Source of the DNA: Croceivirga lutea | GTDB taxonomy: Bacteria; Bacteroidota; Bacteroidia; Flavobacteriales; Flavobacteriaceae | NCBI RefSeq assembly: GCF_014235875.1 | Contig: NZ_JACJUK010000003.1 | Coordinates: 372,001-436,000 of the forward strand | Direction of reading: 5' to 3' | Length of the DNA stretch: 64,000 bases | Shown: in pieces, positions 15,794 through 24,715 of the stretch | How the letters are laid out: each line of letters opens with the position of its first letter | Position numbering within the stretch: position 1 is the stretch's first letter | Notes under the pieces: generated by a model | Database searches by the model: none | The model's input: the letters and a program-made list of their open reading frames with translations, nothing else | Told to the model about the DNA's origin: nothing | Program-made: the position numbers and the translations under genes

Positions 15794-18130
15794 CTAAAAA
15801 TCTAAATCGTCTAAATCATCATCTATTTGGAGTTCTTCTTTTTGCTCCTCTAAAAACTTAGCACAATCAACTGTAATAGATAAATCTTCAGGTTCTTCAA
15901 AGGCTTCATCTGAAATGCCTAAATCTTCATTATTATAATTTGCTTTCATATATAAACCCCATATAGGCAATGCCATTGATGCACCTTGACCATAGGAAGT
16001 TCTTGAAAAATGCGTAGCTCTATCTTCACCGCCAACCCAAACACCAGTAACTAAATTTGGAACCATACCCATAAACCAACCATCACTTTGATTTTGCGTA
16101 GTTCCTGTTTTACCGGCGATTGGATTTTTAAATTCATATGGATAGCCTGTTATTATTTCTTTATAAACCGTATTGTATTTGTCAACACCTGTTGTTCTTA
16201 ATCGTTGACCAGAACCCGCTTCTGTAACGCCTTCCATTAAGTTAACCATGGTATAGGCGACGTCTTTACTTAAAACGTCTCTTGTTTCTGGCACATATTC
16301 ATACAGTACTGTACCATTTCTATCCTCTATTCGAGTAATTAGTACGGGTTTAACGTATACCCCCTGATTTGCAAAAGTACCATAGGCTCCAACCATTTCA
16401 TAAACATTCATTTCAGGCGTTCCTAAAGCTATTGAAGGTACTTCTAACATTTCTCTAGTAATACCCATACTTTTGGCAATTTCTAAAACAGAACCTGGGC
16501 CAACCTTATCAATTAATTGAGCCGTAATTGTGTTTACTGAATTTGCCAAAGCATTTTTAAGCGTTCTTTTTTCTAAAGAATACTTACCATTAGAGTTTTT
16601 TGGACACCATTTTTCAATATTGCCGTGCTTACCAGCTTCAATACAATATTGCGTATCTGGTAAGGAATCACAAGGAGATAAACGCAATTGATCAATGGCC
16701 GCCGCGTAGACAAAAGGCTTAAAAGTTGAACCAGCCTGTCTTGCTCCTTGTATCACATTATCATACTGAAAATGTTTATAGTCTACCCCACCAACCCAGG
16801 CTTTTACATGCCCAGTTTGAGGCTCCATCGACATCATTGCCGTTCTTAAAAATGTTTTATAATAACGGATAGAATCTAATGGGGTAAGTACAGTATCTTT
16901 TTCATAAGAATCACTATTGTAATCAAAAACCGTCATTTGTGTGGGCTTCTTAAAAGATGCTCTAATTTCGTTTTCAGAAACTCCTTTACGCTTCATAGAC
17001 TTCCAACGAGCTGAATTCTTTATTGCGCGCTCTACAATATTATCTATCTGAGCATCTTCCAGGTCTAAAAATGGTGTAGTTGGATTTCTTTCCTTTGTAT
17101 TTTGAACGAAAAACTCGGCCTGCAATCTTTTCATGTGGTCTATAACTGCATCTTCTGCATTCTTCTGCATTCTAGAATCAATGGTAGTATAAATTTTAAG
17201 TCCGTCTAAATATATATTGTAGTCTTCGCCGTTTGGTTTTTTATTTTCTTTAACCCACTGTTTTAGCCAAGAACGTTGCATGAACATTCTAAAATAGGTG
17301 GCTAAACCTTCATTATGTGATTCTGGATTATAATTAATTTTTAATGGTAGTTGTTGAAGCGAATCTTTAGATTTTTCGTCTAAATACCCATACTTTGCCA
17401 TTTGCGCTAAAACTACGTTACGTCTGTTTTTAGTGCCTTCAGGATTACGGTGCGGTCTTGGGTTATACAAAGAGGAATTTTTAAACATACCCACTAACAT
17501 AGCACCTTCTTCTACTCGTAATTCTTGTGGTTCTTTACCAAAATAAATTCTAGCAGCAGATCGTAAACCATCGGCATTATTACCAAAATCATAGATATTA
17601 AAGTACATAGCAATAATTTCTTCTTTGGTATAATTACGTTCTAAACGGGTAGCAATAACCCATTCTTTAATTTTTTGTGTTAAACGTTCCATTAGATTTT
17701 TACTCCCCTGCCCGGTAAACAACTGTTTAGCTAACTGTTGACTAATAGTACTAGCACCACCTTTCTTACCTAAATATGCAAATGCACGAACTGTACCTCT
17801 TGCATCTATACCAGCATGATCATGAAAACGGGCATCTTCAGTAGCTATTAGGGCATCTACAACGTGTTTAGGAATGGTATCAAAAGGAATGTCTGTGCGG
17901 TTATCTTCAAGATAAATTTTACCAAGGGTTTCCCCGTCAGACGATATAAATTCTGTAGCTAAATTAGTTTGCGGATTTTCTAGAATTTCAAAAGTTGGTA
18001 GTTTTCCAAACACGCCCCAAGAGGCCAAAAGAAATACAAGAAAAACTAAAAGAAAAACGGTTAAGAATAACATCCAAAACCACTTAATAAACCTTATAAA
18101 ACCGTTAGATTTTTTTGAATTAGCTTTCAT
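15794..18130 (-). CDS. Penicillin-binding protein 1A (bifunctional transglycosylase/transpeptidase)
   Basis: A 778-aa class A PBP that polymerises and cross-links peptidoglycan at the outer face of the inner membrane. There is one N-terminal membrane anchor (about 17-37), then a GT51 domain with catalytic E98 (ATEDARFHDHAGID) and the GASTISQQLAKQLF motif, and a transpeptidase domain with S468-x-x-K471 (GSTFKPF), SVN at 531-533 and KTG at 674-676. The C-terminal tail is acidic (DDDLDDLDF). It starts 3 bases after the gldH stop, so it belongs to the RicT-gldH transcript. Confidence 0.93.
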   Translation of the reverse strand: MKANSKKSNGFIRFIKWFWMLFLTVFLLVFLVFLLASWGVFGKLPTFEILENPQTNLATEFISSDGETLGKIYLEDNRTDIPFDTIPKHVVDALIATEDARFHDHAGIDARGTVRAFAYLGKKGGASTISQQLAKQLFTGQGSKNLMERLTQKIKEWVIATRLERNYTKEEIIAMYFNIYDFGNNADGLRSAARIYFGKEPQELRVEEGAMLVGMFKNSSLYNPRPHRNPEGTKNRRNVVLAQMAKYGYLDEKSKDSLQQLPLKINYNPESHNEGLATYFRMFMQRSWLKQWVKENKKPNGEDYNIYLDGLKIYTTIDSRMQKNAEDAVIDHMKRLQAEFFVQNTKERNPTTPFLDLEDAQIDNIVERAIKNSARWKSMKRKGVSENEIRASFKKPTQMTVFDYNSDSYEKDTVLTPLDSIRYYKTFLRTAMMSMEPQTGHVKAWVGGVDYKHFQYDNVIQGARQAGSTFKPFVYAAAIDQLRLSPCDSLPDTQYCIEAGKHGNIEKWCPKNSNGKYSLEKRTLKNALANSVNTITAQLIDKVGPGSVLEIAKSMGITREMLEVPSIALGTPEMNVYEMVGAYGTFANQGVYVKPVLITRIEDRNGTVLYEYVPETRDVLSKDVAYTMVNLMEGVTEAGSGQRLRTTGVDKYNTVYKEIITGYPYEFKNPIAGKTGTTQNQSDGWFMGMVPNLVTGVWVGGEDRATHFSRTSYGQGASMALPIWGLYMKANYNNEDLGISDEAFEEPEDLSITVDCAKFLEEQKEELQIDDDLDDLDF

Positions 18131-18133
18131 TAA

Positions 18134-18616
18134 TTACTTAGATTTTTGAATTTCTAAACCAACATCAGTAATACCTAAAAGCTCTTGAATGCCCTCAACC
18201 TTACCGTTTTGTCTCATGGCCTGAAAGACGTTTACTTTATATACGCCAGAATCTGAAAATTTGATGTTTTCTTTATACCAAAGCTTACTTTCTTTAAGAC
18301 TACCCATGCCATTACCCAGCCATTCTCCGCTAGGTTCCGCCATTAGATATTCTAGCGTATCTATTTCTACTTTACCTAAAGGATGCTTTAATTGGGTAAT
18401 AACAAAAAGATTACTGAATGGATAATCTTCATCATTTCTTACATTCAAAAACAGGTTATAGTTAGCAGTTGAATCTAGACCAGAAAATTCAAAAAAAATA
18501 GTATCGTTTTTACTCCAGCTTCCGTTGTTCAAATTTCTGTATTCTGCAAATTCCATATTTGAACCACAAGAGTAAAGTGACACTACAACACCTAAAAGTG
18601 CTAAAATTTTACGCAT
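18134..18616 (-). CDS. gldH: Gliding motility lipoprotein GldH
   Basis: A 160-aa lipoprotein needed for gliding in Flavobacterium johnsoniae. The ATG at 18616 is chosen because it gives a clean lipoprotein signal with lipobox SLYSC (C17); a longer frame upstream only reads through the RicT gene. Recognisable stretches include MEFAEYRNLNNGSWSKND and LVNRxNDEDYPFSNLFV-like sequence, and the GEWLGNGMGSLKESKLWY block. It overlaps the RicT-like gene by 8 bases and is followed after 3 bases by PBP1A. The same PSP1-gldH order is known from other gliding Flavobacteria. Confidence 0.9.
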   Translation of the reverse strand: MRKILALLGVVVSLYSCGSNMEFAEYRNLNNGSWSKNDTIFFEFSGLDSTANYNLFLNVRNDEDYPFSNLFVITQLKHPLGKVEIDTLEYLMAEPSGEWLGNGMGSLKESKLWYKENIKFSDSGVYKVNVFQAMRQNGKVEGIQELLGITDVGLEIQKSK

Positions 18617-19787
18617 TGGATGGGGACTTTTTATTACGAGGAGGCTTTTGCTTGTTTGTTTTTGGTTTACGCTTTTTACGTTTTTTTCGTTTGGGTTTAT
18701 CAAAACGGTTTAGGCTATCTTGACCAACCACATTCTCAAAAAGTATTTTTTCTTCGTGAGATTCATCTACATTCACATACTCTTCTAAGCTCGCAGCTTT
18801 TTTACCTTTTTTGTTCAGTGCCATAATTTCTATCACATCTGATTTATGTAAGGCATGCCAGTTAGCATTATCGTTTTTATAGCAAAACCATAGTGTCTCT
18901 TTAAAAATGTCAACTTTTTGACAAAACGCAATTCCTTTTTCAGTATCAAGCTTAGCATCCTGTGGAGGAAAATCTTTAAGCGCTTCTAAATAAGTATCTA
19001 ACTCATAGTTAAGACAGCACTTTAATTTACCACATTGTCCTGCGAGTTTTTGAGGGTTTAATGCTAACTGTTGATACCTAGCAGATGCGGTACTAACCGA
19101 TCTAAAATCTGTAAGCCAGGTTGAGCAACAAAGCTCTCTACCACATGAACCAATACCTCCTAAACGCTGCGCCTCTTGCCGGTAACCTATTTGCCGCATT
19201 TCTATTCTAATGCTAAATGCTTTGGCCATATCTTTAATCAGCTGCCTAAAATCTACCCTAGATTCTGCGGTATAATAAAAAGTAGCTTTTGAACCATCTC
19301 CTTGAAATTCAACATCACTTAATTTCATTTGAAGATTTAAAGAGATTGCTATTTCACGTGCGCGCTTTTGAATATCTGGCTCTCTGTCTCTGCTTTTTTG
19401 CCAAATATCAATATCTCTTTGAGTAGCTTTTCTATAAATTTTTGGTAGTGCTTCGTCTGTATAATCTACCTTTTTCTTCTTCATTTGAACTTTAACTAGC
19501 TCTCCTACCAATGTAACTATTCCAACATCATGGCCAGACTTTGCTTGTGTAGCAACTACATCTCCAATAACCAAAGGCAAGTCCTCAGCGTTTCTATAAA
19601 ATTCTTTTCTACTGTTTTTAAATCTTACCTCAACAACGTCAAAAGGTTTTTGACCTGAAGGTAGTGACATATTTGAAAGCCAATCAAAGACTGTTAGCTT
19701 GTTACAACCATCTGAACCGCAAGTACCATTGTTCTTGCAGCCGCGCGGTTGCCCATCCTTTCCGGTTGAACAACTGCTACATCCCAT
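18609..19787 (-). CDS. RicT/YaaT-like PSP1 domain protein
   Basis: A 392-aa protein with a PSP1 C-terminal domain (about 125-215). RicT of Bacillus subtilis is part of an iron-sulfur complex that controls RNA processing. The core CGRELCCSTW and QCGKLKCCLNYE cysteine clusters are present. A flavobacterial N-terminal extension adds five more cysteines (C3, C6, C17, C23, C28) and the C-terminus is a very basic tail rich in K and R (about 360-392), which could bind nucleic acid. It lies first in the minus-strand chain before gldH, overlapping it by 8 bases. Confidence 0.85.
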   Translation of the reverse strand: MGCSSCSTGKDGQPRGCKNNGTCGSDGCNKLTVFDWLSNMSLPSGQKPFDVVEVRFKNSRKEFYRNAEDLPLVIGDVVATQAKSGHDVGIVTLVGELVKVQMKKKKVDYTDEALPKIYRKATQRDIDIWQKSRDREPDIQKRAREIAISLNLQMKLSDVEFQGDGSKATFYYTAESRVDFRQLIKDMAKAFSIRIEMRQIGYRQEAQRLGGIGSCGRELCCSTWLTDFRSVSTASARYQQLALNPQKLAGQCGKLKCCLNYELDTYLEALKDFPPQDAKLDTEKGIAFCQKVDIFKETLWFCYKNDNANWHALHKSDVIEIMALNKKGKKAASLEEYVNVDESHEEKILFENVVGQDSLNRFDKPKRKKRKKRKPKTNKQKPPRNKKSPSNA

Positions 19788-19801
19788 ATATAATATCTTA
19801 G

Positions 19802-19824
19802 ATCAACCTAAAATAAAGGTTGAT
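19802..19824. terminator. Hairpin between trhO and the RicT gene
   Basis: ATCAACCT and AGGTTGAT are exact reverse complements around a seven-base A/T loop. It is followed by TTTGG on the plus strand but by no T run on the minus strand, where trhO would need it, so termination is only a possible role. Confidence 0.35.
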
Positions 19825-19881
19825 TTTGGTTCATAAATAATAGTTCAGTAAATATACCACAATTTAAAAAGTGGATTTATG

Positions 19882-20913
19882 CTAATTCTTAAATTTTAGC
19901 ACTTCTGAACGTCCTTTCTTAAATATTTTATTGCTCGCGTGTTTCCCTTTACGAAGTTTCTTTTGCTCTTTATAAGGTAACGCTGCCACTTCTTTACACT
20001 TGTCTGAACAACAATTGTTCATTGATTTTGCACAGTCTTCACACTGAATAAACAGTAAATGACAGGCTTCATTTGCGCAATTTACGTGAGTATCACATGG
20101 CTTACCGCATTGATGACAATTAGCAATTACCTCATCTGAAATACGCTCTCCCCTTCTATGGTCGAATACAAAATTTTTGCCCTTAAACTTATTTTCTAGA
20201 CCTTTGTCGCGTACCTGTCTTGTATATTCAATAATACCACCTTCTAATTGGTATACATTTTTAAATCCTTTGTGTTTGTAGTAAGCACTAGCTTTCTCAC
20301 ACCTAATACCTCCGGTACAATACATAACAAGATTCTTATCTTCTTTATGTTCGGCTAGATTTTGTTCAATTAAATCTAGAGAATCTCTAAAGGTATCAAC
20401 ATCTGGCGTAACTGCATTTTCAAAATGGCCAATTTCACTTTCATAGTGATTTCGCATGTCAACCACAACACTATTAGGGTCAGCAATAAGTTTATTAAAT
20501 TCTTGAGCGCCCACGTGAATTCCTTTATTAGTAACATCAAAAGAATCGTCATTTAAGCCGTCAGCAACAATTTTATGACGCACTTTAACCTTTAGTTTTA
20601 AAAAAGACTTGTTGTCTTGTTCAATGGCAATATTCAACCGTACATTTTCTAAAAAACTAATGCTATCTAAATGCAATTTAAACGCATCAAATTTTTTAGC
20701 TGGCACAGACAGTTGAGCGTTTATTCCCTCATTGGCTATGTAGATTCTACCTAATACGTCTAGGGCATCCCATGCCAAAAACATATGGTTTCTAAAAATT
20801 GTAGTATTTCGGATGTGTGCATATTTATAGAAAGAGATAGTAAGCCGGTCTTCCCCAGCTTCTTCAATAAGTTTTTCTCTTTCTTTTGCACTTAAAGTAT
20901 TGTACAGTTGCAT
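19882..20913 (-). CDS. trhO: tRNA uridine(34) hydroxylase TrhO (rhodanese family)
   Basis: A 343-aa enzyme of the YceA/TrhO family, which hydroxylates U34 of certain tRNAs to 5-hydroxyuridine with oxygen. The N-terminal acylphosphatase-like domain (about 25-115) is followed by a rhodanese domain with catalytic C199 (VMYCTGGIRCEKAS) and a C-terminal zinc-finger-like region with about twelve cysteines (CHQCGKPC to CCSDKC, about 271-315). A basic tail closes it. It is transcribed alone. A terminator on the same strand lies about 45 bases upstream of the start. Confidence 0.92.
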   Translation of the reverse strand: MQLYNTLSAKEREKLIEEAGEDRLTISFYKYAHIRNTTIFRNHMFLAWDALDVLGRIYIANEGINAQLSVPAKKFDAFKLHLDSISFLENVRLNIAIEQDNKSFLKLKVKVRHKIVADGLNDDSFDVTNKGIHVGAQEFNKLIADPNSVVVDMRNHYESEIGHFENAVTPDVDTFRDSLDLIEQNLAEHKEDKNLVMYCTGGIRCEKASAYYKHKGFKNVYQLEGGIIEYTRQVRDKGLENKFKGKNFVFDHRRGERISDEVIANCHQCGKPCDTHVNCANEACHLLFIQCEDCAKSMNNCCSDKCKEVAALPYKEQKKLRKGKHASNKIFKKGRSEVLKFKN

Positions 20914-20950
20914 GCTATATCAAATTTTAAGTAAAAGAATTAAGTGCAAA

Positions 20951-20982
20951 AATAAAAAAGGCATTCTAATTAAAGAATGCCT
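20951..20982 (-). terminator. Intrinsic terminator reading leftward, upstream of trhO
   Basis: AGGCATTCT (20959-20967) and AGAATGCCT (20974-20982) pair perfectly over 9 bp. On the minus strand the stem runs into TTTTTTATTTTT. There is no annotated minus-strand gene upstream before recA, so it must end a short transcript from the recA-trhO gap. Confidence 0.8.
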
Positions 20983-21062
20983 AACCACTAGTTCTTCTTT
21001 TTCATAGTCTAGAATTTCGTGGCAAAAGAGTTATTATGTAGTTGAGGCAAAAATTAATGTCT
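20951..21062 (-). ncRNA. Candidate small RNA with ECF-type promoter
   Basis: Between the divergent trhO and recA genes, the minus strand has CGCAACC-N14-CATCT (21066-21091) and then about 80-110 bases that end in a strong terminator (20951-20982). The stretch has no ORF beyond a five-codon one (MKKKN). The promoter-like element is nearly the same as that of the ECF sigma operon 1.1 kb away, so a sigma-dependent sRNA is a reasonable reading. The 5' end is estimated from the -10 position. Confidence 0.5.
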
Positions 21063-21065
21063 TTT

Positions 21066-21091
21066 AGATGAGAAAATATTAAAAGGTTGCG
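21066..21091 (-). promoter_or_regulatory. ECF-type promoter-like element, minus strand
   Basis: Read on the minus strand: CGCAACC, 14 bases, CATCT. It shares both elements with the site before the sigma operon at 22186-22212, where the spacer is 15. It lies back to back with the putative recA promoter (TTG 21092-21094, TAATTTAG 21118-21125). Confidence 0.5.
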
Positions 21092-21146
21092 TTGGAATGT
21101 TTTTCTAAAAGAAATGGTAATTTAGTTTTCTAAATGAAAAAGTAAA

Positions 21147-22154
21147 ATGAGCAAAGAAAACGAGGCCAAATTAAAAGCGTTAAAACTTACTTTAGATAAA
21201 TTAGATAAAACTTACGGTAAAGGTGCTGTTATGAAGTTGGGTGACAGCCAAGTACAAGATGTAGAAGTAATTTCATCTGGTTCTTTAGGGCTAGACTTAG
21301 CTTTAGGAGTTGGCGGATATCCGAGAGGAAGAGTAATAGAAATTTACGGTCCAGAATCGTCAGGTAAAACAACCTTAACTTTACATGCTATAGCTGAGGC
21401 ACAAAAAGCTGGTGGTATTGCGGCTTTTATAGATGCTGAACATGCTTTTGACCGTTTTTACGCCCAAAAACTAGGGGTAGACATTGATAATTTAATTATA
21501 TCTCAACCAGACCATGGCGAGCAAGCTTTAGAAATTGCTGATAACCTTATACGCTCTGGAGCAATTGACATTGTTATTATTGACTCTGTTGCTGCCTTAA
21601 CACCTAAAAGTGAAATCGAAGGTGAAATGGGAGATTCTAAAATGGGGCTTCATGCAAGACTTATGTCTCAAGCATTGAGAAAGTTAACCTCAACCATTAG
21701 CAAAACTAATTGTACCGTTGTTTTCATTAACCAGTTGCGAGAAAAAATAGGAGTAATGTTTGGTAATCCGGAAACAACAACTGGTGGTAATGCCTTAAAA
21801 TTCTATGCTTCTGTTCGATTAGATATAAGAAGATCTTCTCAAATTAAAAGCACAGACGGTGAGGTAATGGGTAATAAAACTCGAGTTAAGGTGGTAAAAA
21901 ACAAGGTAGCTCCGCCATTTAAAACTACAGAGTTTGATATTATGTACGGTGCAGGAATTTCAAAAATTGGTGAAATTCTAGATTTAGGCGTATCCTATGA
22001 AATAATTAAGAAAAGTGGCTCATGGTTTAGTTACGGTGATTCAAAATTGGGTCAAGGTAGAGATGCCGTTAAAACCTTATTAGCAGATAATCCAGAATTA
22101 ACAGAAGAATTAGAAGCTAAAATTAAAGAAGCAATTGAAGCTTTGAAGCAATAA
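21147..22154 (+). CDS. recA: Recombinase RecA
   Basis: A 335-aa DNA strand-exchange ATPase of recombinational repair. Walker A is GPESSGKT at 68-75, Walker B falls at [11 protein letters not shown], and the L2 loop region is [20 protein letters not shown]. The family-specific N-terminal helix and the acidic C-terminal end are present. It is of usual length. It is transcribed alone from a weak promoter (TTG 21092, TAATTTAG 21118). I see no LexA-type box, as expected in this phylum. Confidence 0.98.
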   Translation: MSKENEAKLKALKLTLDKLDKTYGKGAVMKLGDSQVQDVEVISSGSLGLDLALGVGGYPRGRVIEIYGPESSGKTTLTLHAIAEAQKAGGIAAFIDAEHAFDRFYAQKLGVDIDNLIISQPDHGEQALEIADNLIRSGAIDIVIIDSVAALTPKSEIEGEMGDSKMGLHARLMSQALRKLTSTISKTNCTVVFINQLREKIGVMFGNPETTTGGNALKFYASVRLDIRRSSQIKSTDGEVMGNKTRVKVVKNKVAPPFKTTEFDIMYGAGISKIGEILDLGVSYEIIKKSGSWFSYGDSKLGQGRDAVKTLLADNPELTEELEAKIKEAIEALKQ

Positions 22155-22185
22155 GCTTCAAAAAAATAAAATATCCTCTTTGTTG

Positions 22186-22214
22186 CGCAACCTGCGTGCT
22201 AAAACTGCATCTTG
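22186..22214 (+). promoter_or_regulatory. ECF-type promoter before the sigma factor operon
   Basis: CGCAACC at 22186-22192, 15 bases, then CATCTTG at 22208-22214. A CAACC-like -35 and a TC(T)T-containing -10 are typical of group IV sigma factor sites. It ends 19 bases before the ATG at 22234 of an operon that includes an ECF sigma gene, so autoregulation is likely. Confidence 0.55.
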
Positions 22215-22233
22215 CCTATGAAAAAAAAGTTTA

Positions 22234-22650
22234 ATGAAGAGGATATTTTATACCATAATCTTACTATTTGCGGTATTCTCCGTATCAAGCTGTGATATAG
22301 ATTCAGATGAAAACTTTCATTTTGTAACACTCAGAATTACTGATGTAGAGTTACCAGAGTCTTTTATTCATAACCAAGTTTACAATATACAAGTTACTTA
22401 CGAGCGTCTAAATGGGTGTACCTATTTTGAAGGATTCGATGTTCAAAAACCCTATTTAACAACAAGAGAAATTGTAGCTATTGGTACTGAGTTAGACGAT
22501 GCTCAATGCACACATGCAGTTGAAGAGGCTGTTGCAACATTTAATTTTCAAGTGCTTTATGATGAAACCTATACTTTTCGTTTCTTTAATGGCTTGGATG
22601 AAAATAATGAACCCATCTATTTAGAATATGAAGTAGAAGTTCAGAATTAA
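22234..22650 (+). CDS. Lipoprotein of unknown function, first gene of the ECF operon
   Basis: A 138-aa lipoprotein with lipobox VSSC (C20) and an Asp-rich start after it (DIDSDEN). The rest is beta-rich, with two further cysteines (C77 region in LNGCTYF and C102 region in DAQCTHAV) that could form a disulfide outside the cytoplasm. The ATG at 22234 is used; an earlier ATG at 22218 is in another frame and soon stops. It lies 37 bases before the sigma factor gene and directly behind the ECF-type promoter. A role in sensing or in the envelope response is inferred from position. Confidence 0.75.
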   Translation: MKRIFYTIILLFAVFSVSSCDIDSDENFHFVTLRITDVELPESFIHNQVYNIQVTYERLNGCTYFEGFDVQKPYLTTREIVAIGTELDDAQCTHAVEEAVATFNFQVLYDETYTFRFFNGLDENNEPIYLEYEVEVQN

Positions 22651-22687
22651 TTACAATAACCAACAAAACTGCTTAAAACTAAATAAT

Positions 22688-23218
22688 TTGACTCTTGACG
22701 AGCTCATAACCAACTGCAAAAAGGGTAAAAGAATGGCCCAAGAGGAGTTATACAAAAGATACTCTGGTATACTCTATGGTATGTGCTTAAAATATTCAAG
22801 AAACAAAACCGAAGCAGAAGATAATCTTCATGATAGTTTTATGACCATTTTTGATAAGATTGGTCAATTTAATCACAAAGGTTCATTTGAAGGGTGGATT
22901 AAAAGAATTACAGTAAATACGGTAATGCAAAAATACCGTAAAGAGCAGTATTTAAAAGTAGTTAATGAAAATATTGGTGACGAAATAGAGATTGAAGAAC
23001 ATCTACCAGATATTAGTTTAGATGTACTTCTGAAGTATGTACAAGAATTACCAAATAAATATCGCTTAACATTTAATCTATATGTATTAGATGGGTATTC
23101 TCATAAAGAAATTAGTGAAATGTTGGGTACCTCTTTAGGCACATCAAAATCAAACTTGTCAAGAGCAAGAATGATTTTAAAAGAGAAAATAGAAAAACAA
23201 AATATGAACATCGCTTAA
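22688..23218 (+). CDS. RNA polymerase sigma factor, ECF subfamily
   Basis: A 176-aa group IV sigma factor. Region 2 covers about 10-85 (AQEELYKRYSGILYGMCLKY, AEDNLHDSFMTIF, GSFEGWIKRITVN, the last for -10 melting and recognition). Region 4 covers about 115-170 (LPNKYRLTFNLYVLDGYSHKEI, LGTSLGTSKSNLSRARMILK), a helix-turn-helix for the -35. The start is TTG: no ATG lies in frame before region 2, and the sequence MTLDELITNCKKGKRMAQEE fits homologues. The next gene, the likely anti-sigma factor, starts 12 bases later. Confidence 0.92.
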   Translation: MTLDELITNCKKGKRMAQEELYKRYSGILYGMCLKYSRNKTEAEDNLHDSFMTIFDKIGQFNHKGSFEGWIKRITVNTVMQKYRKEQYLKVVNENIGDEIEIEEHLPDISLDVLLKYVQELPNKYRLTFNLYVLDGYSHKEISEMLGTSLGTSKSNLSRARMILKEKIEKQNMNIA

Positions 23219-23230
23219 GAAGTTGATTCG

Positions 23231-24676
23231 ATGGAAAAAAATAATTTAGATAAACTTTATCAACAGAAGCTGAATGACTATTCAGAGCTTCCAGATGCAA
23301 AGGTCTGGTCTAGAATAGAAGCTTCATTAGATAAAAAGAAGAAAAAACGTGTAATTCCAATATGGTGGTACATGGGTGGAGCAGCAGCTGTATTACTCAT
23401 TTCAATTTTAGTGTTTAATCCTCTTTCAAATAATGGAATTAATCCAGCATTAACTGAAACTGAAACAACCACACCTGAAGTTAATTCATCTTCAAAAGAC
23501 GCTAAAGAAATAGAAGTTACAAGCACGGAATTAAAGACTGAAATTCAGGAAAAGAATAGTAGTACAGGTGATTCTATAACGGAATACCCCTCAAAATTTA
23601 GTACATCTACTACTAATAAACTAACTTCTACTAATACAAGTTCTCAAAAGGCTATTGAGAAGCAAAACTCTGAAGTAGTTTCCACTATTGTGAGAAAAGA
23701 AAATTCTGATGTAAAACAAAACACTTTATCTAAAGAAATTGATGATTCCAAAGATGCAGTGGCGGTTCAGGAAAATTCTATAGATGAAACTCTTTCTAAG
23801 GACACCAATATTAACGCTGGCTTAAACCAAGTTACAACTAAAGAAAACAAAGAGGAAGTTGCAGCTAATCAAACTACCAAAAAGTCACTTTTTGAAGAAA
23901 TTGAGAAAAAACAAAAAGAAGACGACAAAGAAGTAAAAGTTGTTAATGCCGATAAAAAGTGGTCTGTAGGACCTTCTGTTGCTCCAGTATATTATAATGC
24001 ATTTGGTGATGGCTCTCCAATACATTCTAATTTTGCAGAAAACTCAAAATCTGGAAATCTAAATTTAAGTTACGGTTTAAGTGTTGGCTATAAACTGAAC
24101 AATAAACTTACCGTTCGTTCGGGCGTTCATAGAGTAAATTATGGTTATGATACAGAGGAGATTTCGTTTACAGCAACTTTTGACCCCATTGCCTCTGCAC
24201 AAATAGAAAATATTAATTACAATCAAACTGCAAGAACAATTGTTGTTGAAAACAATACTAAAAGAGCAGACGCTAATGCATCAGCTGCTGAGTTTGCCAA
24301 TACTTCTCCAGCATTTAATGGTAGAATGGTTCAAAATGTTGGTTATGTTGAAGTTCCGGTAGAATTGAATTATGCCTTGTTAGATAAAAAATTTGGAATC
24401 AATGTTATTGGAGGATTTAGTTCTTTATTCTTAGTAGACAATTCTATTTCATTAGAAGCAGATGGTTTAAGCACCGAAATGGGAGAAGCAAACAATGTTA
24501 ATTCGGTCAACTTTAGTTCAAACATTGGTATAGGATTGAATTATCAATTTTCTAAAAACATTCAATTTAATCTTGAGCCTATATTTAAATATCAGCTTAG
24601 CGCTTTTGCTGACGAGGCTGGAACATTTAACCCATATGCGGTGGGTATTTATAGCGGACTCAATTTTAGGTTTTAA
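23231..24676 (+). CDS. Dual-membrane anti-sigma factor / outer-membrane beta-barrel fusion
   Basis: A 481-aa protein with an unusual layout. Residues 1-42 are a short charged cytoplasmic segment with an anti-sigma-like amphipathic helix (LYQQKLNDYSELPDAKVWSRI). Residues about 44-62 form one transmembrane helix (WWYMGGAAAVLLISILVF). A long Ser/Thr/Lys/Glu linker follows (about 65-235), then a porin-like beta-barrel of about 245 residues ending in ...GIYSGLNFRF, with a terminal Phe typical of outer-membrane proteins. It sits just after the ECF sigma gene, as anti-sigma factors do. A family of dual membrane-spanning anti-sigma factors has been described in Bacteroides; this looks like a member. 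Sensing of outer-membrane state is inferred. Confidence 0.8.
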   Translation: MEKNNLDKLYQQKLNDYSELPDAKVWSRIEASLDKKKKKRVIPIWWYMGGAAAVLLISILVFNPLSNNGINPALTETETTTPEVNSSSKDAKEIEVTSTELKTEIQEKNSSTGDSITEYPSKFSTSTTNKLTSTNTSSQKAIEKQNSEVVSTIVRKENSDVKQNTLSKEIDDSKDAVAVQENSIDETLSKDTNINAGLNQVTTKENKEEVAANQTTKKSLFEEIEKKQKEDDKEVKVVNADKKWSVGPSVAPVYYNAFGDGSPIHSNFAENSKSGNLNLSYGLSVGYKLNNKLTVRSGVHRVNYGYDTEEISFTATFDPIASAQIENINYNQTARTIVVENNTKRADANASAAEFANTSPAFNGRMVQNVGYVEVPVELNYALLDKKFGINVIGGFSSLFLVDNSISLEADGLSTEMGEANNVNSVNFSSNIGIGLNYQFSKNIQFNLEPIFKYQLSAFADEAGTFNPYAVGIYSGLNFRF

Positions 24677-24715
24677 AGAAGTTGGTTAGTGTTTACCACA
24701 CTTAAGTGGTGACCA

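Noticed and set aside
20983-21010. Leader peptide MKKKN with transcription attenuation of trhO
   Set aside because: The five-codon frame before the 20951-20982 terminator has no regulatory codon bias and no alternative antiterminator pairing that I can see, so a small RNA end is the simpler reading.
21118-21125. LexA/SOS box upstream of recA
   Set aside because: No palindromic operator is visible near the recA promoter; only a weak TAATTTAG -7 element is present.
22143-22161. TTGAAGC/GCTTCAA hairpin at the end of recA
   Set aside because: It is followed by A residues on the plus strand and has no T run, so it is not a convincing terminator; 7 bp can occur by chance.
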